64,000 nt of DNA, taken from NCBI GenBank assembly GCA_001695595.3, contig MBPM02000001.1, positions 2,170,001 through 2,234,000 of the forward strand, written 5' to 3'. This stretch comes from Plasmopara viticola. Taxonomy: Eukaryota; Oomycota; Peronosporomycetes; Peronosporales; Peronosporaceae. How positions within the stretch are numbered: the stretch's first letter is position 1; every line of letters starts with the position of its first letter. A program made the translations under genes and the position numbers. Positions 47,302 to 60,018 of the stretch are shown here, one piece after another. The notes under the pieces were generated by a model. That model was not told the DNA's origin. It ran no database searches and worked only from the letters and a program-made list of their open reading frames with translations.

Positions 47302-49301
47302 TAATACAGACAAGCTTGCCAGTGGTGCACTTTTATGCGACGAGAAATTGGTCCAATTCTACACTAACATATGCGCAGCCCACCTTGATGGCTAAGGTCA
47401 CCAGTAGTGTAATATTGCCGAGCCATTATTTTTTCTCGACCCGAGATGACCGCCCAGAGATGCGTCGGAAAATGCAATACTTTGTATGCAATATATGCTG
47501 GAATAGAAGCGTTAAGTTTCGTCAATGCTGATATCGCCTAGCCCTTTGCCAGGCCAATATTTCTTGTCCGAGTCTTCGTGCTCATCGCTACTTAGTACGT
47601 TTTTCAGTTAACGCACATCCAGATGATGTTATAGAGATGACATGAGCTAGATCATAGTCCATGTAACGCGACGCTGCAATGCCGAAAACTTCGGACCACT
47701 TGCTTCATGCTCCACATCAAAAATATGCATTGTAAAGAAGGAGGTTACGCGACTATTCTCTACAGGAGGCGAAGCGGTTCCACACAGCTTGAAGTCTAAC
47801 AAGCAACTTCTGAACTTGACGAAAGTCTCCATAGCAGGTAGCTACACCTCATCGATTTTATCGTCAGACGCTCGAACGTCGCGGACGCGGCCGAGAGTTT
47901 ATTTAAGCATGACCGGCCACTACCACTCAGAGCGCTTAGTCCACTTGACAGTAAGTTTTCTTTTGAACGATCAATAAAATACTCGTCGACCAACGTGAGA
48001 CCATTTTTGTGGTGCATTGAAGCAAATCCGTCGTAAGGACCAGCGTCTATGCCGAGATGAATTCCGCATTTTGCTTATTGTAAGCGTGAAATGAAAAGGC
48101 TTCCTTTTCATAGCACTTTTCGCATTTTGCTTTGCACAACACGTTCATGACGGAACACTACTCCTTGGATAAAGCCCACTTCCATAGTACGCAGGCTTGG
48201 CTTCTGGAACCATTTAATTCAAGGACGTACACCCTGATCAAAGGTAGCGTTAAAGGCGGGTCTCGTAAAGCCACACTATATTTTAAAAACATGGATGCAA
48301 TAGATCTTACAAATTAAAGATACATTTTTTGTCTAAGCTTTTTTATCGCTTTATATTGGAAAAATGAAGACGATGTCTTTGTTATTTCGAGAATCCTTCA
48401 CTTTAGCTATATTATTGACCGAATCGGCAAAGTATTGACCGGAGATGCTCTGCTTATCGTTTCTTATACCGGACTTTATTAGTGTTGATAGCCGATCAGT
48501 GTCGCTATCAACTGCATGTCTACTTATTATCATCTCTTTCTTCGATAGTACACCCTCCACTGATCGCCGCCAAGCGCCATCATATATCCCTCAGCGAGAT
48601 CAGTCGTCTCAATCAGACGTTCCGCGTCAGATTCATGCATGCACGATCGTGCATTGACACACTGACATCCATTTCTACGTCACGCAAAAAGATTTGCTGG
48701 TCAGAGCTCCAGCTGCGCAAAAAAGTGCTGCTTCATAAGCATAAAAAGGTCTGCGCTCCCATTGTCTCAACCTTGGTCTGACTTTGTCTCATTGGAAATA
48801 CAAAGAAGCTGTTCAAGACGAGTACTTTTTAATACGTTGGTGTTACTCTACGTGTCCTCAAGGTTTCGGCCACAACACCTTTGTCTATTGGCACCCTTAA
48901 CCTCTCTTCCTTTAAACGGATATCTTAAGCAATGAGCGCTTCTCAGTGTAAAACGTACTAATCTTGGCTCAAATTCAACTCCACCATTCACCTCGTACAG
49001 CGAGCCACCTAGTAGTTCACGTGCCCTTCGTCGAGCAATTATCGAGTCTTGGCAATAATTTGTTGACTTTGAAGCCAATCATGCCATCGACGGCATGTAA
49101 GGGACGCAGACAAACCACGTCTGGGGTACTTTACCAGAAATCATAGCCTTTGGTCATTGTAAATCATTAAATTGTATAAGGCCATAAATGCTTAAAGAAG
49201 GTTATTAGCTTGCCAAATACTTACATAAGTATAGTGAGCATAACGCAGAAAGGTCTTAATATATGCTTTTTTAGGCATAATCCAATAAATTTATTGCCAC
49301 G

Positions 49302-49334
49302 TTAAGCCAAATAATTATCACCAATTTGGCTTAA
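49302..49334. repeat. Short perfect inverted repeat (hairpin)
   Basis: Arms TTAAGCCAAA (49302-49311) and TTTGGCTTAA (49325-49334) are exact reverse complements separated by 13 bases. The sequence could fold as a hairpin or be a relic of transposon ends. It lies in intergenic DNA with no nearby gene. Confidence 0.55.
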
Positions 49335-51923
49335 AGTCAGTCAGGCAGTCAAAAGCATAGAGTAAAGGCTTCTTTCTACAAGGATCACTCAGCGCAATCC
49401 TCGTGGTCTTGCTTATACTGCGTTATCTTAGAAACATCTATGCCCCTCATGGTAACTGTAAGAAGTTTACCTTGCGTGATTTTCTTTACCAATAGGTCTG
49501 AACAATTTGAGCTTACAGTTGGAAGTATATAAACTAAAAACGTTACGGTAATAAGACTAATACAAACTTTTGGTTTTTGGAAGATGGTGATAGGCTACCT
49601 AAACTTAATTACAAGTGTAGATTTAAGTTCTTGCAAAGATGCAGGGGTCCTCGAGTCGAAATTTTTTGATAGAAATAGGCATTAACTCCAGTGTTAGCGC
49701 CAGCTCCTATGAAAATGCCCCGCTATAGTCAATGCCTTCTGAGATGAGCATTAAGACTTTGAGAGAAAAGAATGAAAAAAGGCTTTTCTCTGGGTCAGCA
49801 AGGCTGTAATTCTAGTTATATCTATCTTGTTGGAAGCGAAGCGTTTGACAGTGGCTCAACCGTCTAGCATATTGGCAACCGGGGAAGCAGGTGAGCACTG
49901 ACGTGCAATACCTTATATGAGGCTGTACCTTCATTTTAAGAGAGCTGAGCCTTCTGTTGACTCCTTATTATAAGCATGCGTTTAGACTTTATAAAAGAAG
50001 CTGATATGATGTCATTGTATGCCGAGTAAAGGTTTCAAGTCACACGGGTGGGGAAAGGCCCACAGAGTCAGGCTTCATTGAGTGTTCTGCTCTTCAAGTT
50101 TCTCAGCTACACTAATAAAGAGAAGGTACTGCTGATCAGCAACTGAGAACTTGTACGTGCTTCATCGGTGATGATACCCATTATTAACAGCTCAGGTATT
50201 TCATTATACACGTGTATCGAGGCTCAAAGAGGCCAAATTGTGCAACCATGATATGCCGCGAGGTACTGGTAGCATTCAGTAGACGCGAGGTCAATAGAGA
50301 TTAATTTGCAAACGCTCCAATTCGTTTTTACAAAGACCGTGGCTGCAGCCGCGATGAAGGCAATCATAATAGTGTTTTATCAGTATTGATTGACTCGAGG
50401 GCGTACAGCAATTACTTCGACGCTTTGGAGGAATAGAAATTAGTCATATTTCCTAACTCTAAGAGCACGTTAAATACACTGTCGCTGTTTGCTTAGCAAT
50501 CGGAACGAAAGCTAAGGTACCTGATGTCATGATAGATCTAGTCTCTAAAGTGATCGAATGATATGTCGTCGAGTGTTGTTTTGTCGTGAGCCCTTATGCC
50601 AGGTGTGACCTCATTCTGAGTATGGCATGCTCTAAGCGTCACGGATTCGCGTTGATTGTTCCTCGCTTTAATCCTATCGGGAATTTAGTGGGTCATGAAC
50701 TACCTCTGTAAGGTACTTTTGGCGCCAGCGATGGATCAAATTGGTTGATATGGTGGACATTAAAGGACTAAACTAAACAAGTATAGTGTTCAGATTGATA
50801 GATAGACCGTGAAGTGGTATGTAAGCCTATGAGATATGCTCGCAAGAAGCGGTGTTTGCTGCAGCCAGTATCAGTTTGGACAACATGTGATGTGACACAA
50901 AACTCACTAAAGGGTGCTCGTCATAAGCAGCATTTTTTCTATGCTGTTGATGGCATGAAGGTCTTCAATTTAGGCAGGATGGGCGAGGCTCTACCATCGC
51001 GTGGAGCTTTACGCAAATCAATAAGTAGTGCTAAAAAAAGGCATCACTTGCTGCATGAGGAAAGATTGTTGACCAAGGCATCAAATGTGCACCTCTGTCA
51101 ATGTGTGTAAAACGACGCGTTACGTACGCATTATTTATTGCGAAGACAGCCTTTTGCATATCAGATAATGTAGCCAAGGCACCAAAAACGAATTTTCTGA
51201 GAGTAGACTTTTTGTGACACTTGATCTATTAAGCAGCACTGGTCATGAATAGCACTCGCTGCATGTCTAGCAAGATATGATCAATTCCCATTTACGGCGT
51301 CCGCAGCGCTATTTTTTAATGCATTCGAAGCGGTACATGTTTTGCTAAGCGGGGGCACAAGTGATCAAAACCCTTTACTCGACGTGATTAGGTGTCAATA
51401 AAAGATCATGTGGATACAATACCAGCACGAAGTGCCTCATTAAGACTAGGAAAAGACGGCGATGCATGACGCTAATCGATAAGCGAAAGTCGTCTCGTCT
51501 TGGACGGACATAATCGAGAGTAAGAATGTCGTTAAATGAGGAAATTTCACGGCTACATAACCTCTAAAAGGGGTGTCAGTCTAGTCAGAAGAACCATATG
51601 CTAAGCGATTGTTTCACTTGTAAATGTCCTGCTTAGCCCGAAAAAGACTATGGGAACGACAAAGAAAAATTGGCAATACCGACGCAAGCCGTCGTCTCGC
51701 GAAATGTCAGCTAAAATCCTGACAACGGATCAACGAGGAAATAAATGAGTTTTTTAAGGCAACAATCAGGTCAGTACAGGCTATAGTGCCGGACGGTGCG
51801 CTTATCGATGGCTCTCCGCGGAAAACTTCTCGCGCGTATTTTTCTTTAATGTCGTTTACAGACCAAATATTGGATCCAGTCTTCGGTATTGTCGAGACAC
51901 CATAGCACCATAACAGTTTTGTT

Positions 51924-52177
51924 CTAATGGAAGTAGCCGATTAAGGCAGCCGGAGATAGGTCACTAAAGTGGACGAGCCATCACACTCGGGTGTGTGACT
52001 GCCCTACCAAAACGCGCCTGATTGGGCAGTTTGGGTGGGGGACGCCCCACTGACCGAAAAAGCCCCATAGTGTAATGAGGGGTACGGAACCCGGTCCCAA
52101 TATGGGTTGGATTGCTACTAGCATCCCGCGATAGAGACAGCTTAGTCCTAGCGCGTGGATTCCGGTAGCTTAAATCT
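51924..52177 (+). mobile_element. SINE-like monomer 1, tRNA-derived head missing
   Basis: This 254-bp unit starts with CTAATGGAAGTAGCCG and continues with attaaggcagccggagatagg, a conserved body (gtggacgagccatcac, ggggacgccccactgaccg, agccccatagtgtaatgagg) and an end at taaatct. The same 16-bp start recurs immediately after it at 52178. Compared with the next unit, the ~78-bp tRNA-like head is cleanly absent between two CCG trinucleotides, which looks like a microhomology deletion. Short open frames here are chance. Confidence 0.65.
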
Positions 52178-52529
52178 CTAATGGAAGTAGCCGGACCGAC
52201 CCTGTGGCTCGAGCGGTTAGCCGTTCGACTCAGGACCGTGAGGTACCTGAGTCGATACCCATAATATCCGTATTAAGGCAGCCGGAGATAGGTCACTGAA
52301 GTGGACGAGCCATCACGCCCGAGTGTGTGAATGCCCTGCCAACTTGCGCCCAATTGGGTTATAAAAGGGTAAGTGGGGGACGCCCCACTGACCGAAAAAG
52401 CCCCATAGTGTAATGAGGGGTACGGACCCGGTCTCAATATGGGTCGGATTGCTACCAGCATCCCGCAATAGAGACAGCCTCGTCCTAGAGCGTGGGTTCC
52501 GAAAGCTTAAATTTCTAATGAAAAAAAAA
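52178..52529 (+). mobile_element. SINE-like monomer 2 with tRNA-like head and A tail
   Basis: The same unit as the preceding one, in direct head-to-tail order. It starts CTAATGGAAGTAGCCG (52178-52193), then a tRNA-like head (about 52194-52271). The head has an A-box-like tggctcgagcggtta (52205-52219) and a degenerate B-box-like ctgagtcgataccc (52247-52260). The body from 52273 matches monomer 1 with scattered substitutions and one small replaced patch near 52350-52372. It ends in taatg followed by nine A (52521-52529). A Pol III tRNA-derived promoter, body and A tail is the SINE layout; SINEs are known in Phytophthora. Confidence 0.65.
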
Positions 52530-52621
52530 CGGGTGAACAGAGGCCAAAAATTAGTTGTCTCCAATTTATCCTGTGAGCGAGCTGCACCTTAACCAAATAG
52601 CTTCGTCCAAAGTGAGTAAAG

Positions 52622-53145
52622 TTATGGCTGCGATAAGAACTCAAATTTCGAGTGCGGGTACGCACCATACCCAAACATGCGGCCAAAAAGCCGCAAATTT
52701 ACTATAACGTCCTCCGCTTCTGATTTCAAATCGAAGCGGCCTCCAAGCTCTGCCCGAGTGGCTCCCAAGATATTGTGAAGCGGGATAAACGCATACTTCA
52801 CAAATAACTCAGGCTCCCGTGAACGTGCCTCAGCTTTCTACGTATTTCCATGGAAGTGTAGCTTGTCTTGACCAACAAAATGTGTAGGAGGAGGCAATCT
52901 CTTTCAGTCTTTTTGCCTTCTCAATGCGGAGCAACAATCTCTATGCAGCCGAGTGTACGCGCCAAAGCTTTTTCTCGACACGACCTTGACGGTTAAGCCG
53001 TGGATTTTTTCGGGACATTTGCGCACTCTTGGGGCACTTGAGAAGGCTAGATGGTCCATGCAGCTCATCTGGCTTCCCTTTCACAATCGCGATACACCCA
53101 TCGCCGCTTCACGAACCCGACAAGAATCGGCAATCGGAATCCTTT
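52622..53145 (-). pseudogene. Minus-strand coding relic with in-frame stops
   Basis: From about 53090 to a TAA at 52622 one minus-strand frame reads like protein, with a TGA and a TAG inside it. Before the stops are 'EKIHGLTVKVVSRKSFGAYT' and 'THFVGQDKLHFHGNT'. After them come 'AEARSREPELFVKYAFIPLH', 'ILGATRAELGGRFDLKSEAE' and 'LFGRMFGYGAYPHSKFEFLS'. The composition is close to that of real genes in the window. I do not recognise the family. An overlapping frame around 53130-52880 is also partly open. It lies head-to-head with the acetolactate synthase gene. Either a pseudogene or a gene with undetected introns; the former seems likelier. Confidence 0.4.
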
Positions 53146-53279
53146 GAGCTATCAAGCTTTTGCTGAAGGATTTGCTGCTTTGGAAATCGCTGCAATGTAC
53201 AATAATTGTAGATTCGTACTTAATGAGATGTGAGCTGCTTGCGCAATTATGCGGATTGCACCACTCAACGTTCCGCGAT

Positions 53280-54199
53280 ATGCTTCGTACGTCTGCTGTG
53301 TCATTGGCGCGTCGCGCTTTCTCGCGGTTCACGGTTGCCTCCACACAATCATGTATGGCCTCGCAACATTTTCGACGTGCTCTAAGCGTAGCAAAGCAGA
53401 GCCAGCGCCACGTGATTGCCGCGTTGGTGGTGAACCAACCCGGATGTCTGGCCGAAATTGCTAACCTCTTTGCCGCTCGAGGTGACTACATATACGATCG
53501 TTTTTTCTGTATAAGAACTGTTTAATGATGCTGAAGTGCAGGTTACAACATTGATAGTCTTGTAGTGGGCCGTACGGAAGTTGAAGAACTCTCTCGCATG
53601 ACTGTCGTTGTCAATGGCTCTGCTCAGAGTGTTGTCAACGTACGTGCAGTTTAATAGAATGAACTTGCGTGCAAGCCGTCGTTAATTTTGTATTTTGTGC
53701 AGATGAAAAAGCAACTTGAGGATGTTGTTTATGTGGCTGTGGTCAACATTCTTAGTGATGGCGTGAATGCTCAGATGAATTATGTTGAGCGGGACTTGAT
53801 GCTGGCAAAGGTGTCTACGGCTGGTGCGTCATCTCAATACATTATTTGCTCTAAAGGGGATTGATGCGTTAAAATGTGACTTGTTTCTACGCAGAGGTTA
53901 GATCTCGAGCCGAAGTGGTGGAGCTTGCCAACCTTTTCGATGCTAAGGTGATCGACGTGCGACCTCACCAGGTCATGGTACAGCTGGCTGGGACTCCTAA
54001 TCGGATTGAGGCCTTTTTGGATCTATTAAAGCCACTTGGGATCACAGAGGTGCACCGTAGTGGAGTCATTGCCATGGCCCGCAGCACCAGCGTGACTGAC
54101 AACCTTGGTGATCTTTCCACGTTTGAGGGCGCAACACGCACGCTTCTAGACGAGGCTGACGACGAAGGAATCGACGTTTCTCGCCTACCCCCTGGTTAA
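53280..54199 (+). CDS. ILV6: Acetolactate synthase small (regulatory) subunit
   Basis: Four exons: 53280-53481, 53542-53639, 53703-53823 and 53895-54199. The introns are GT-AG, 60-71 nt, and the phases close to 241 residues. This protein activates the catalytic acetolactate synthase subunit and mediates valine feedback in branched-chain amino acid synthesis. The N-terminus 'MLRTSAVSLARRAFSRFTVA' is Arg/Ser/Ala-rich without acids, as in mitochondrial presequences. The ACT domain spans about residues 50-125: 'ALVVNQPGCLAEIANLFAAR', joined by splicing to 'GYNIDSLVVGRTE', then 'RMTVVVNG' and 'KQLEDVVYVAVV'. The second, C-terminal domain has 'RAEVVELANLFDAKVIDV' and 'KPLGITEVHRSGVIAMAR', typical of the family. 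Length lies between bacterial IlvH (~163) and yeast Ilv6 (~309). It is convergent with the lipin gene, 246 bp away. Confidence 0.93.
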
Positions 54200-54445
54200 G
54201 CAAGTCGTGCGTGGGTCGGTCGAGTGTGGCCTTGCAAACACTTTCTTTTCATTGGTAGGCTGCACTTGTCTTGCAATAGACGAGCATGGCGTTGCACAAC
54301 ATTCAAAGCGACTGTTTAGATTAGTGCATTCAAAACACGGTACTTCAGTACTATTTTTTTTTTGCCAATCAGCGCAAAATTTATATAAAAACAATCGCTA
54401 AACATTGAATAGTTTGATAGACTAGTGCTGCTAGAGTCGAGACCT

Positions 54446-56023
54446 TTACGTAGTGTATCGCATTAATTCGGCTTCTTGCCGAGCACGGTCAAATTCATCC
54501 TGCTGCATCCGACGCGCCTGCATCTCAGCCTCGCGTAGCTGCTCCCGATCTTCCGCTAGTACGAGTTCACGTACAGTAAAGTCGTCAATGCGACCGACTT
54601 TTTCAATGGGTACACGATGCTTGAGCTTAGGCAAGAGCCACAATAGCGTGTTGGGATCGCTGTACGATTCGTACAGGCGTGGGTCCGACACGGCCTTCAC
54701 GTTTGAATAAGGGTCTAGCATAAAAATAAGACTCGGGTCCATTCCAACTTTCTGGTACGCCACGATATCAGTAGGGCGGTTCCCGAAACCGGCCACGTAG
54801 ACAGGGTGTTCAGTCACGCGACCCGCGTGAATAAGGGTCAGCTGTAGCTCATTTAGCACTTGAATTTTGAAAAGGTGCGGTGTTTTGTTCACGACTTCGG
54901 TGAACAATGCCCCCGTGAGACCAGTAGAATTAGTAATGAGAACTCCAGGGGGTAGCGCAATCGACTCTTGCACTGCATTTTCCAAGTGCGTTCGTGAAGC
55001 CGAGGCCCAGTCAAGTGGACGTGCTGTGAGGTATACAATTCGCATCCCCAAGTCGTGCAACTTGGTGAAGAAGTCGCACGCTCCAGCATGTAGATAATCA
55101 TACTGGCCAAGACGTAGGGTACGAATATGGCCTTCCACGTCACTAATTGTAAGTGTGCCATCCAAATCTACAACAACGACCGATTCGTTTGGCCCCCACA
55201 GATGCAGCTTTGTATCCACATAGCGAACGGTATTTGTGTACTTTTGATGATGCTCAAACCGCACGAGGTTTGGATGATCCTCGGTCAGATCAGCAAAGCA
55301 CAAGTCTTCAGGCGGGAGGATCAAGCCACCGGTGACAAAAGTGCAGCGGCCACGTTCCTGCAACTCCATTTTGGTCGGCAATTCTCGCCCATTTACTAAA
55401 ATTCGGACCATGTCACCCACACCGGTAGCAAAATTCGTTCGAAAGCGCGACCATGAAAACGATACATGCCACGATGTCGTTAGATACTTTCCATCCATGT
55501 TCTTGACGGCCACAATATCAACGGCATTGCCCGCCAGCTTGTATGTCGGTGCCGCAATCTGCTCGTTTGTAAGAGGCTTTTGCAACAAACTTTTAGTGTC
55601 ACCTTCTCGAGTTGGTCCACCATCGCCACTTGCAATTACCGCAGAGGTGCTGCTGAAGATGTCACTGTCACTGAGCGTATTGGACGGCATGAGGCGCTCC
55701 GACTCCTTCGCTTCCGGTACCAGCGAAGCAAATAAATCACAATTGTCGGGAGACAATGGCTCTGCAGGCTGAACGGGCACCTCTCCAGCACCGCCTTCCT
55801 CTACTGGTGCAGTGCTCGACATGGTCGCAAGTTCTTTTGCGACTGTACCAGGCTGTTCGACGCCGAAGAGATCGTAATTCTCGTAGTCATCAATTGCCCC
55901 CGTCGAGAAAGACTTGACGGGTACCACTGATTTTTTTAAATTAGTTTCAGCATTGTCATAATCGCCTGTCGATGAGACTTTCGCTAGCGAGGGTGCTAAG
56001 GGAGGCTGCACACGTGAGTCCAT
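54446..56023 (-). CDS. Compact lipin-type phosphatidate phosphatase
   Basis: Single exon, 525 residues. Lipins dephosphorylate phosphatidate to diacylglycerol with Mg2+, at ER or nuclear membranes. Residues 1-165 are Ser/Glu/Pro-rich and probably disordered. Residues about 166-245 look like the N-Lip fold ('NAVDIVAVKNMDGKYLTTSW', 'WHVSFSW', then 'VRILVNGREL'). The C-terminal lipin (LNS2, HAD-type) domain follows almost directly. 'TKLHLWGPNESVVVVDLDGT' leads into the catalytic DLDGT near residue 287, followed by 'TISDVEGHI'. Further HAD motifs are 'RIVYLTARPLDWA' and 'VYVAGFGNRPTDIVAY'. The C-terminus is a charged helix ('DREQLREAEMQARRMQQDEF'). The first Asp and second Asp of DxDGT are present, so activity is expected. 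Compared with animal or yeast lipins the linker between the two conserved lobes is very short. The ATG at 56023 is the first in frame. Confidence 0.88.
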   Translation of the reverse strand: MDSRVQPPLAPSLAKVSSTGDYDNAETNLKKSVVPVKSFSTGAIDDYENYDLFGVEQPGTVAKELATMSSTAPVEEGGAGEVPVQPAEPLSPDNCDLFASLVPEAKESERLMPSNTLSDSDIFSSTSAVIASGDGGPTREGDTKSLLQKPLTNEQIAAPTYKLAGNAVDIVAVKNMDGKYLTTSWHVSFSWSRFRTNFATGVGDMVRILVNGRELPTKMELQERGRCTFVTGGLILPPEDLCFADLTEDHPNLVRFEHHQKYTNTVRYVDTKLHLWGPNESVVVVDLDGTLTISDVEGHIRTLRLGQYDYLHAGACDFFTKLHDLGMRIVYLTARPLDWASASRTHLENAVQESIALPPGVLITNSTGLTGALFTEVVNKTPHLFKIQVLNELQLTLIHAGRVTEHPVYVAGFGNRPTDIVAYQKVGMDPSLIFMLDPYSNVKAVSDPRLYESYSDPNTLLWLLPKLKHRVPIEKVGRIDDFTVRELVLAEDREQLREAEMQARRMQQDEFDRARQEAELMRYTT

Positions 56024-56655
56024 TGCGAAGGCTATCTATATAAGTGCTATAGTGATAATTGAAAATCACATTATTTAGTACTGTAATGCGACAGATACTC
56101 TATACTCCTCTATACTCCCTACACTATAATAGCTACCTCGTAGATTACGGCTTCGAAATCTTTAATATTTACCATTACATACCTTAAGTATCAATTACAG
56201 CATGCAATAACCTTTAAATGTACTCAACGACAGGACTGTTAGTCTTGTGTACATTGAGGTGGTCACTTCGAAAGCCGATACGTAGTTCGCGATACCCTGA
56301 CTACTTCTCAAATATAACTACCTGTTTTATATCGTATGAGAATACCAGCATTCTCGTGCAAAAACCAGTCTTTTTAACTCAATTATTGTTTTCTGGGATC
56401 TGTGGAAATACCCTTGATGAATGAAAAAAATTACAGAAAAGGGTATTTTTTTCTTAATAAACCGCCAAATTTTATTAATTATGTATACAAATTTCACGTT
56501 TATGTCTGAGAATTAGATTTTATCAGGTTGCATTACCATAACTATATGGCAGGTCTGTAAAAAGACTCTTTAGCGTACGTATCACACCACCACAAAAAAC
56601 GAAAAGAGATCAAAAAGTATTTTAGCCGACAGAGACCGGTACTTCTGCTCTTTGT
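56024..56655. other. Intergenic spacer between two minus-strand genes
   Basis: 632 bp, strongly AT-rich. It must contain the lipin promoter and the 3' end of the RuvB-like 1 transcript. I see no clear initiator consensus next to the lipin start and no other gene. Confidence 0.4.
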
Positions 56656-58105
<1,450 letters not shown>

Positions 58106-58236
58106 CTAATGGCTTATGGCTTCTGCCAATTAAATGCAGTACCGTAGTTTGTCTTGACATAGAGAAATAGTATTGGAGGGTAGCATCTTTGATTTTTAGC
58201 CAGATAGAAATATCAGCTCATTGATGATATAGTACT

Positions 58237-58521
58237 TCAGGAATTCTCAAATCTTAAACACGCCCATTCACGAATTGTTAGGGCTTTCCAAACCTGATTA
58301 AATTCTCTACGAATCAAATTAGATACTTCTCTGTCTCGGGTCGACTTAAGCCGCACGGTCGATCCGTACGCGCTAGTTCGGAGTACACTCAAACCGCACG
58401 GTCGATCCATATACACTTGTTCGGAGATTTTGATACAACTCTGCCGAGTCGAAGCTAGTCGCTCATCAAGATTTAATAGTAAGAGCAAAAACATCAAGAC
58501 CTTATCGCGTAAATCCGTCAT
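58237..58521 (-). CDS. Small open frame of 94 residues, unassigned
   Basis: An ATG at 58521 opens 94 codons: 'MTDLRDKVLMFLLLLLNLDE' leads, then 'RLASTRQSCIKISEQVYMDR' and a repeated 'RPCGLSVLRTSAYGS'/'STVRLKSTR' region. The hydrophobic LLLLL run near residues 9-17 could be a poor signal or membrane segment. A 43-bp tandem duplication lies inside (58351-58428); because 43 is not a multiple of three, the copies are read in different frames, which argues against long-term coding. It sits 152 bp upstream of the RuvB-like 1 start. It may be a young small gene, a transposon piece or chance. Confidence 0.25.
   Translation of the reverse strand: MTDLRDKVLMFLLLLLNLDERLASTRQSCIKISEQVYMDRPCGLSVLRTSAYGSTVRLKSTRDREVSNLIRREFNQVWKALTIREWACLRFENS
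58351..58428. repeat. 43-bp-period tandem direct repeat
   Basis: Two copies of a 35-bp core with period 43: 58351-58385 and 58394-58428. Both begin ccgcacggtcgatcc and end gttcggag, with several differences in the middle. Confidence 0.7.
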
Positions 58522-60018
58522 TTAAACTGCAGTCCTTTAACCCTAAGACCGGGGATGTTGGACAGTCAAATTCCAAATCACCATGCGACTTTGTAAATTC
58601 TGGTAGCCGCCTTAGCGTCCACTCTTACGTCTACGTGGGTAGATTGTCTAATTTAAGTATTTCCAAGCTTCCAGGTCCAGAAGGGGTAGGCTCCGGTGTA
58701 GCGCGTCAAAGCCAGTTCAACTAAAACATAATAGATTTAAATGAAATTCATTGAATAATTCTAGATCAGAGAGATTCAAATGGCTACTAAAGTAGCAATG
58801 AGTATAGGCGATCATGTGCGCATTTCATTCCAATTCTTTTGATAAAAGATTTAGCTGGGCCTTCAATGGTGGAGCTACATCATTCGAGTGTGTCGTGTTA
58901 TGGGAACACAAAAAAATACTAATAAGCAATACCTCTTTTGAGCTTCGCCAGAACCAATGCTGCATTTTTAGCTAGAAAGAAAAGAACAAGCTTTATGAAT
59001 TTTATCGTACATAATGATGTCATTTTATCCTTGCTCGAGGATTCTATCATCTTAGGAAAATATCAGTGGAGACAAAGTATGAAGTCGACAAACACCGAAC
59101 TCTCTGCTTTGCGTAACTCAACAAACCCGCCTTGACATTCCAAAAGCTTATTTGATCTATAACACTAAAAAATAATATGAATTGACAGTAAGGTTATTGC
59201 ACTATTAGCGTGAATCGATTGATTTTGAATTTGTTTAAGCGAAGTTTGCATAGCATCGGGCTCTCATTGAACTAGATTAGGACAAAAGGAGCAAAATTTC
59301 AAAGGAGCCAACTGTTACACACTTACTTTACCGACATCTGTATATTTAAAATTGTCTTGGCTCAGCATGAAGCGGTCTCGCTGCAAAAAATTTTAAGTAC
59401 AATTTTCGTCAAACTTTCACATTGTGCCCCTATACTAATCTGACAATGCTATTAAGGAAAGGGCACATAGTATGAGCTTGTTCCAGGCTTAAATCTTTGT
59501 GACTTTGATGAGTCGCTGACGATTGCCGCACTTTCGTAATCAAAGAAATTTTATTAACGAGTAGGAGCATAGTGACTGACAAATGCTCATGAAGAGTGAA
59601 GACTTTGGCACGTCAAAAATTTGCAAGCTGGCAAACGCTTGCTGTCAGCCAAACAAATAATTTATGGTTTTAAAAAGAGATAAAAAAAAATAGTCAGATT
59701 GACAAGGACCTAAATTTAAGTAATCGTGGATTTTGAATTGAATAGCATGCAATCATGGTGACAGCTAGTTTATTTCTGGCAACAGAGCTTTAGTGATCTG
59801 TGCTCTCCCTTTGTTAGGCTCACGGCATCTATGCAAAAAAGGCTGGGTAGGTACACGCTCAAAAATTTGATATATAAGCGGATGTTTCACTGGTAGCTTT
59901 TTGCCAAAATGCAAACGATAATGTTCTGAATGTGCATAACAAAGTTTCACAGGTACGCTACAAGTTGCGAGTGACAACTTTTCCCGAGCGATTAAAATAG
60001 ATTCGCAGGACAGAGTGA

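Larger units (their letters stand above)
44387..51923. other. 7.5-kb gene-poor stretch with scattered relics
   Basis: No intact gene was recognised. Plus-strand DNA at 47029-47301 reads as two protein-like pieces in different frames ('LVKEGIGPRQFAFEAILAND', then 'VLVLPVNSFGNSSAEIAVDV'), suggesting a dead coding sequence. Near 49690-49760 the minus strand reads 'SEGIDYSGAFS', faintly like the copia reverse-transcriptase block EGIDYxExFxPV, but the rest does not support it. A 10-bp inverted repeat lies at 49302-49334. The stretch is most simply read as old repeat sequence. Confidence 0.45.

Noticed and set aside
49560..49780. Copia reverse transcriptase on the minus strand
   Set aside because: Only a short match ('EGIDYSGAFS') was seen. 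Flanking residues do not follow copia motifs and no YVDD-type box was found, so it is too weak to annotate.
52273..52564. Minus-strand open frames of 62 and 83 codons near 52.4 kb
   Set aside because: They lie wholly inside the SINE-like repeat and are not shared in frame by the sister copy, so they are chance.
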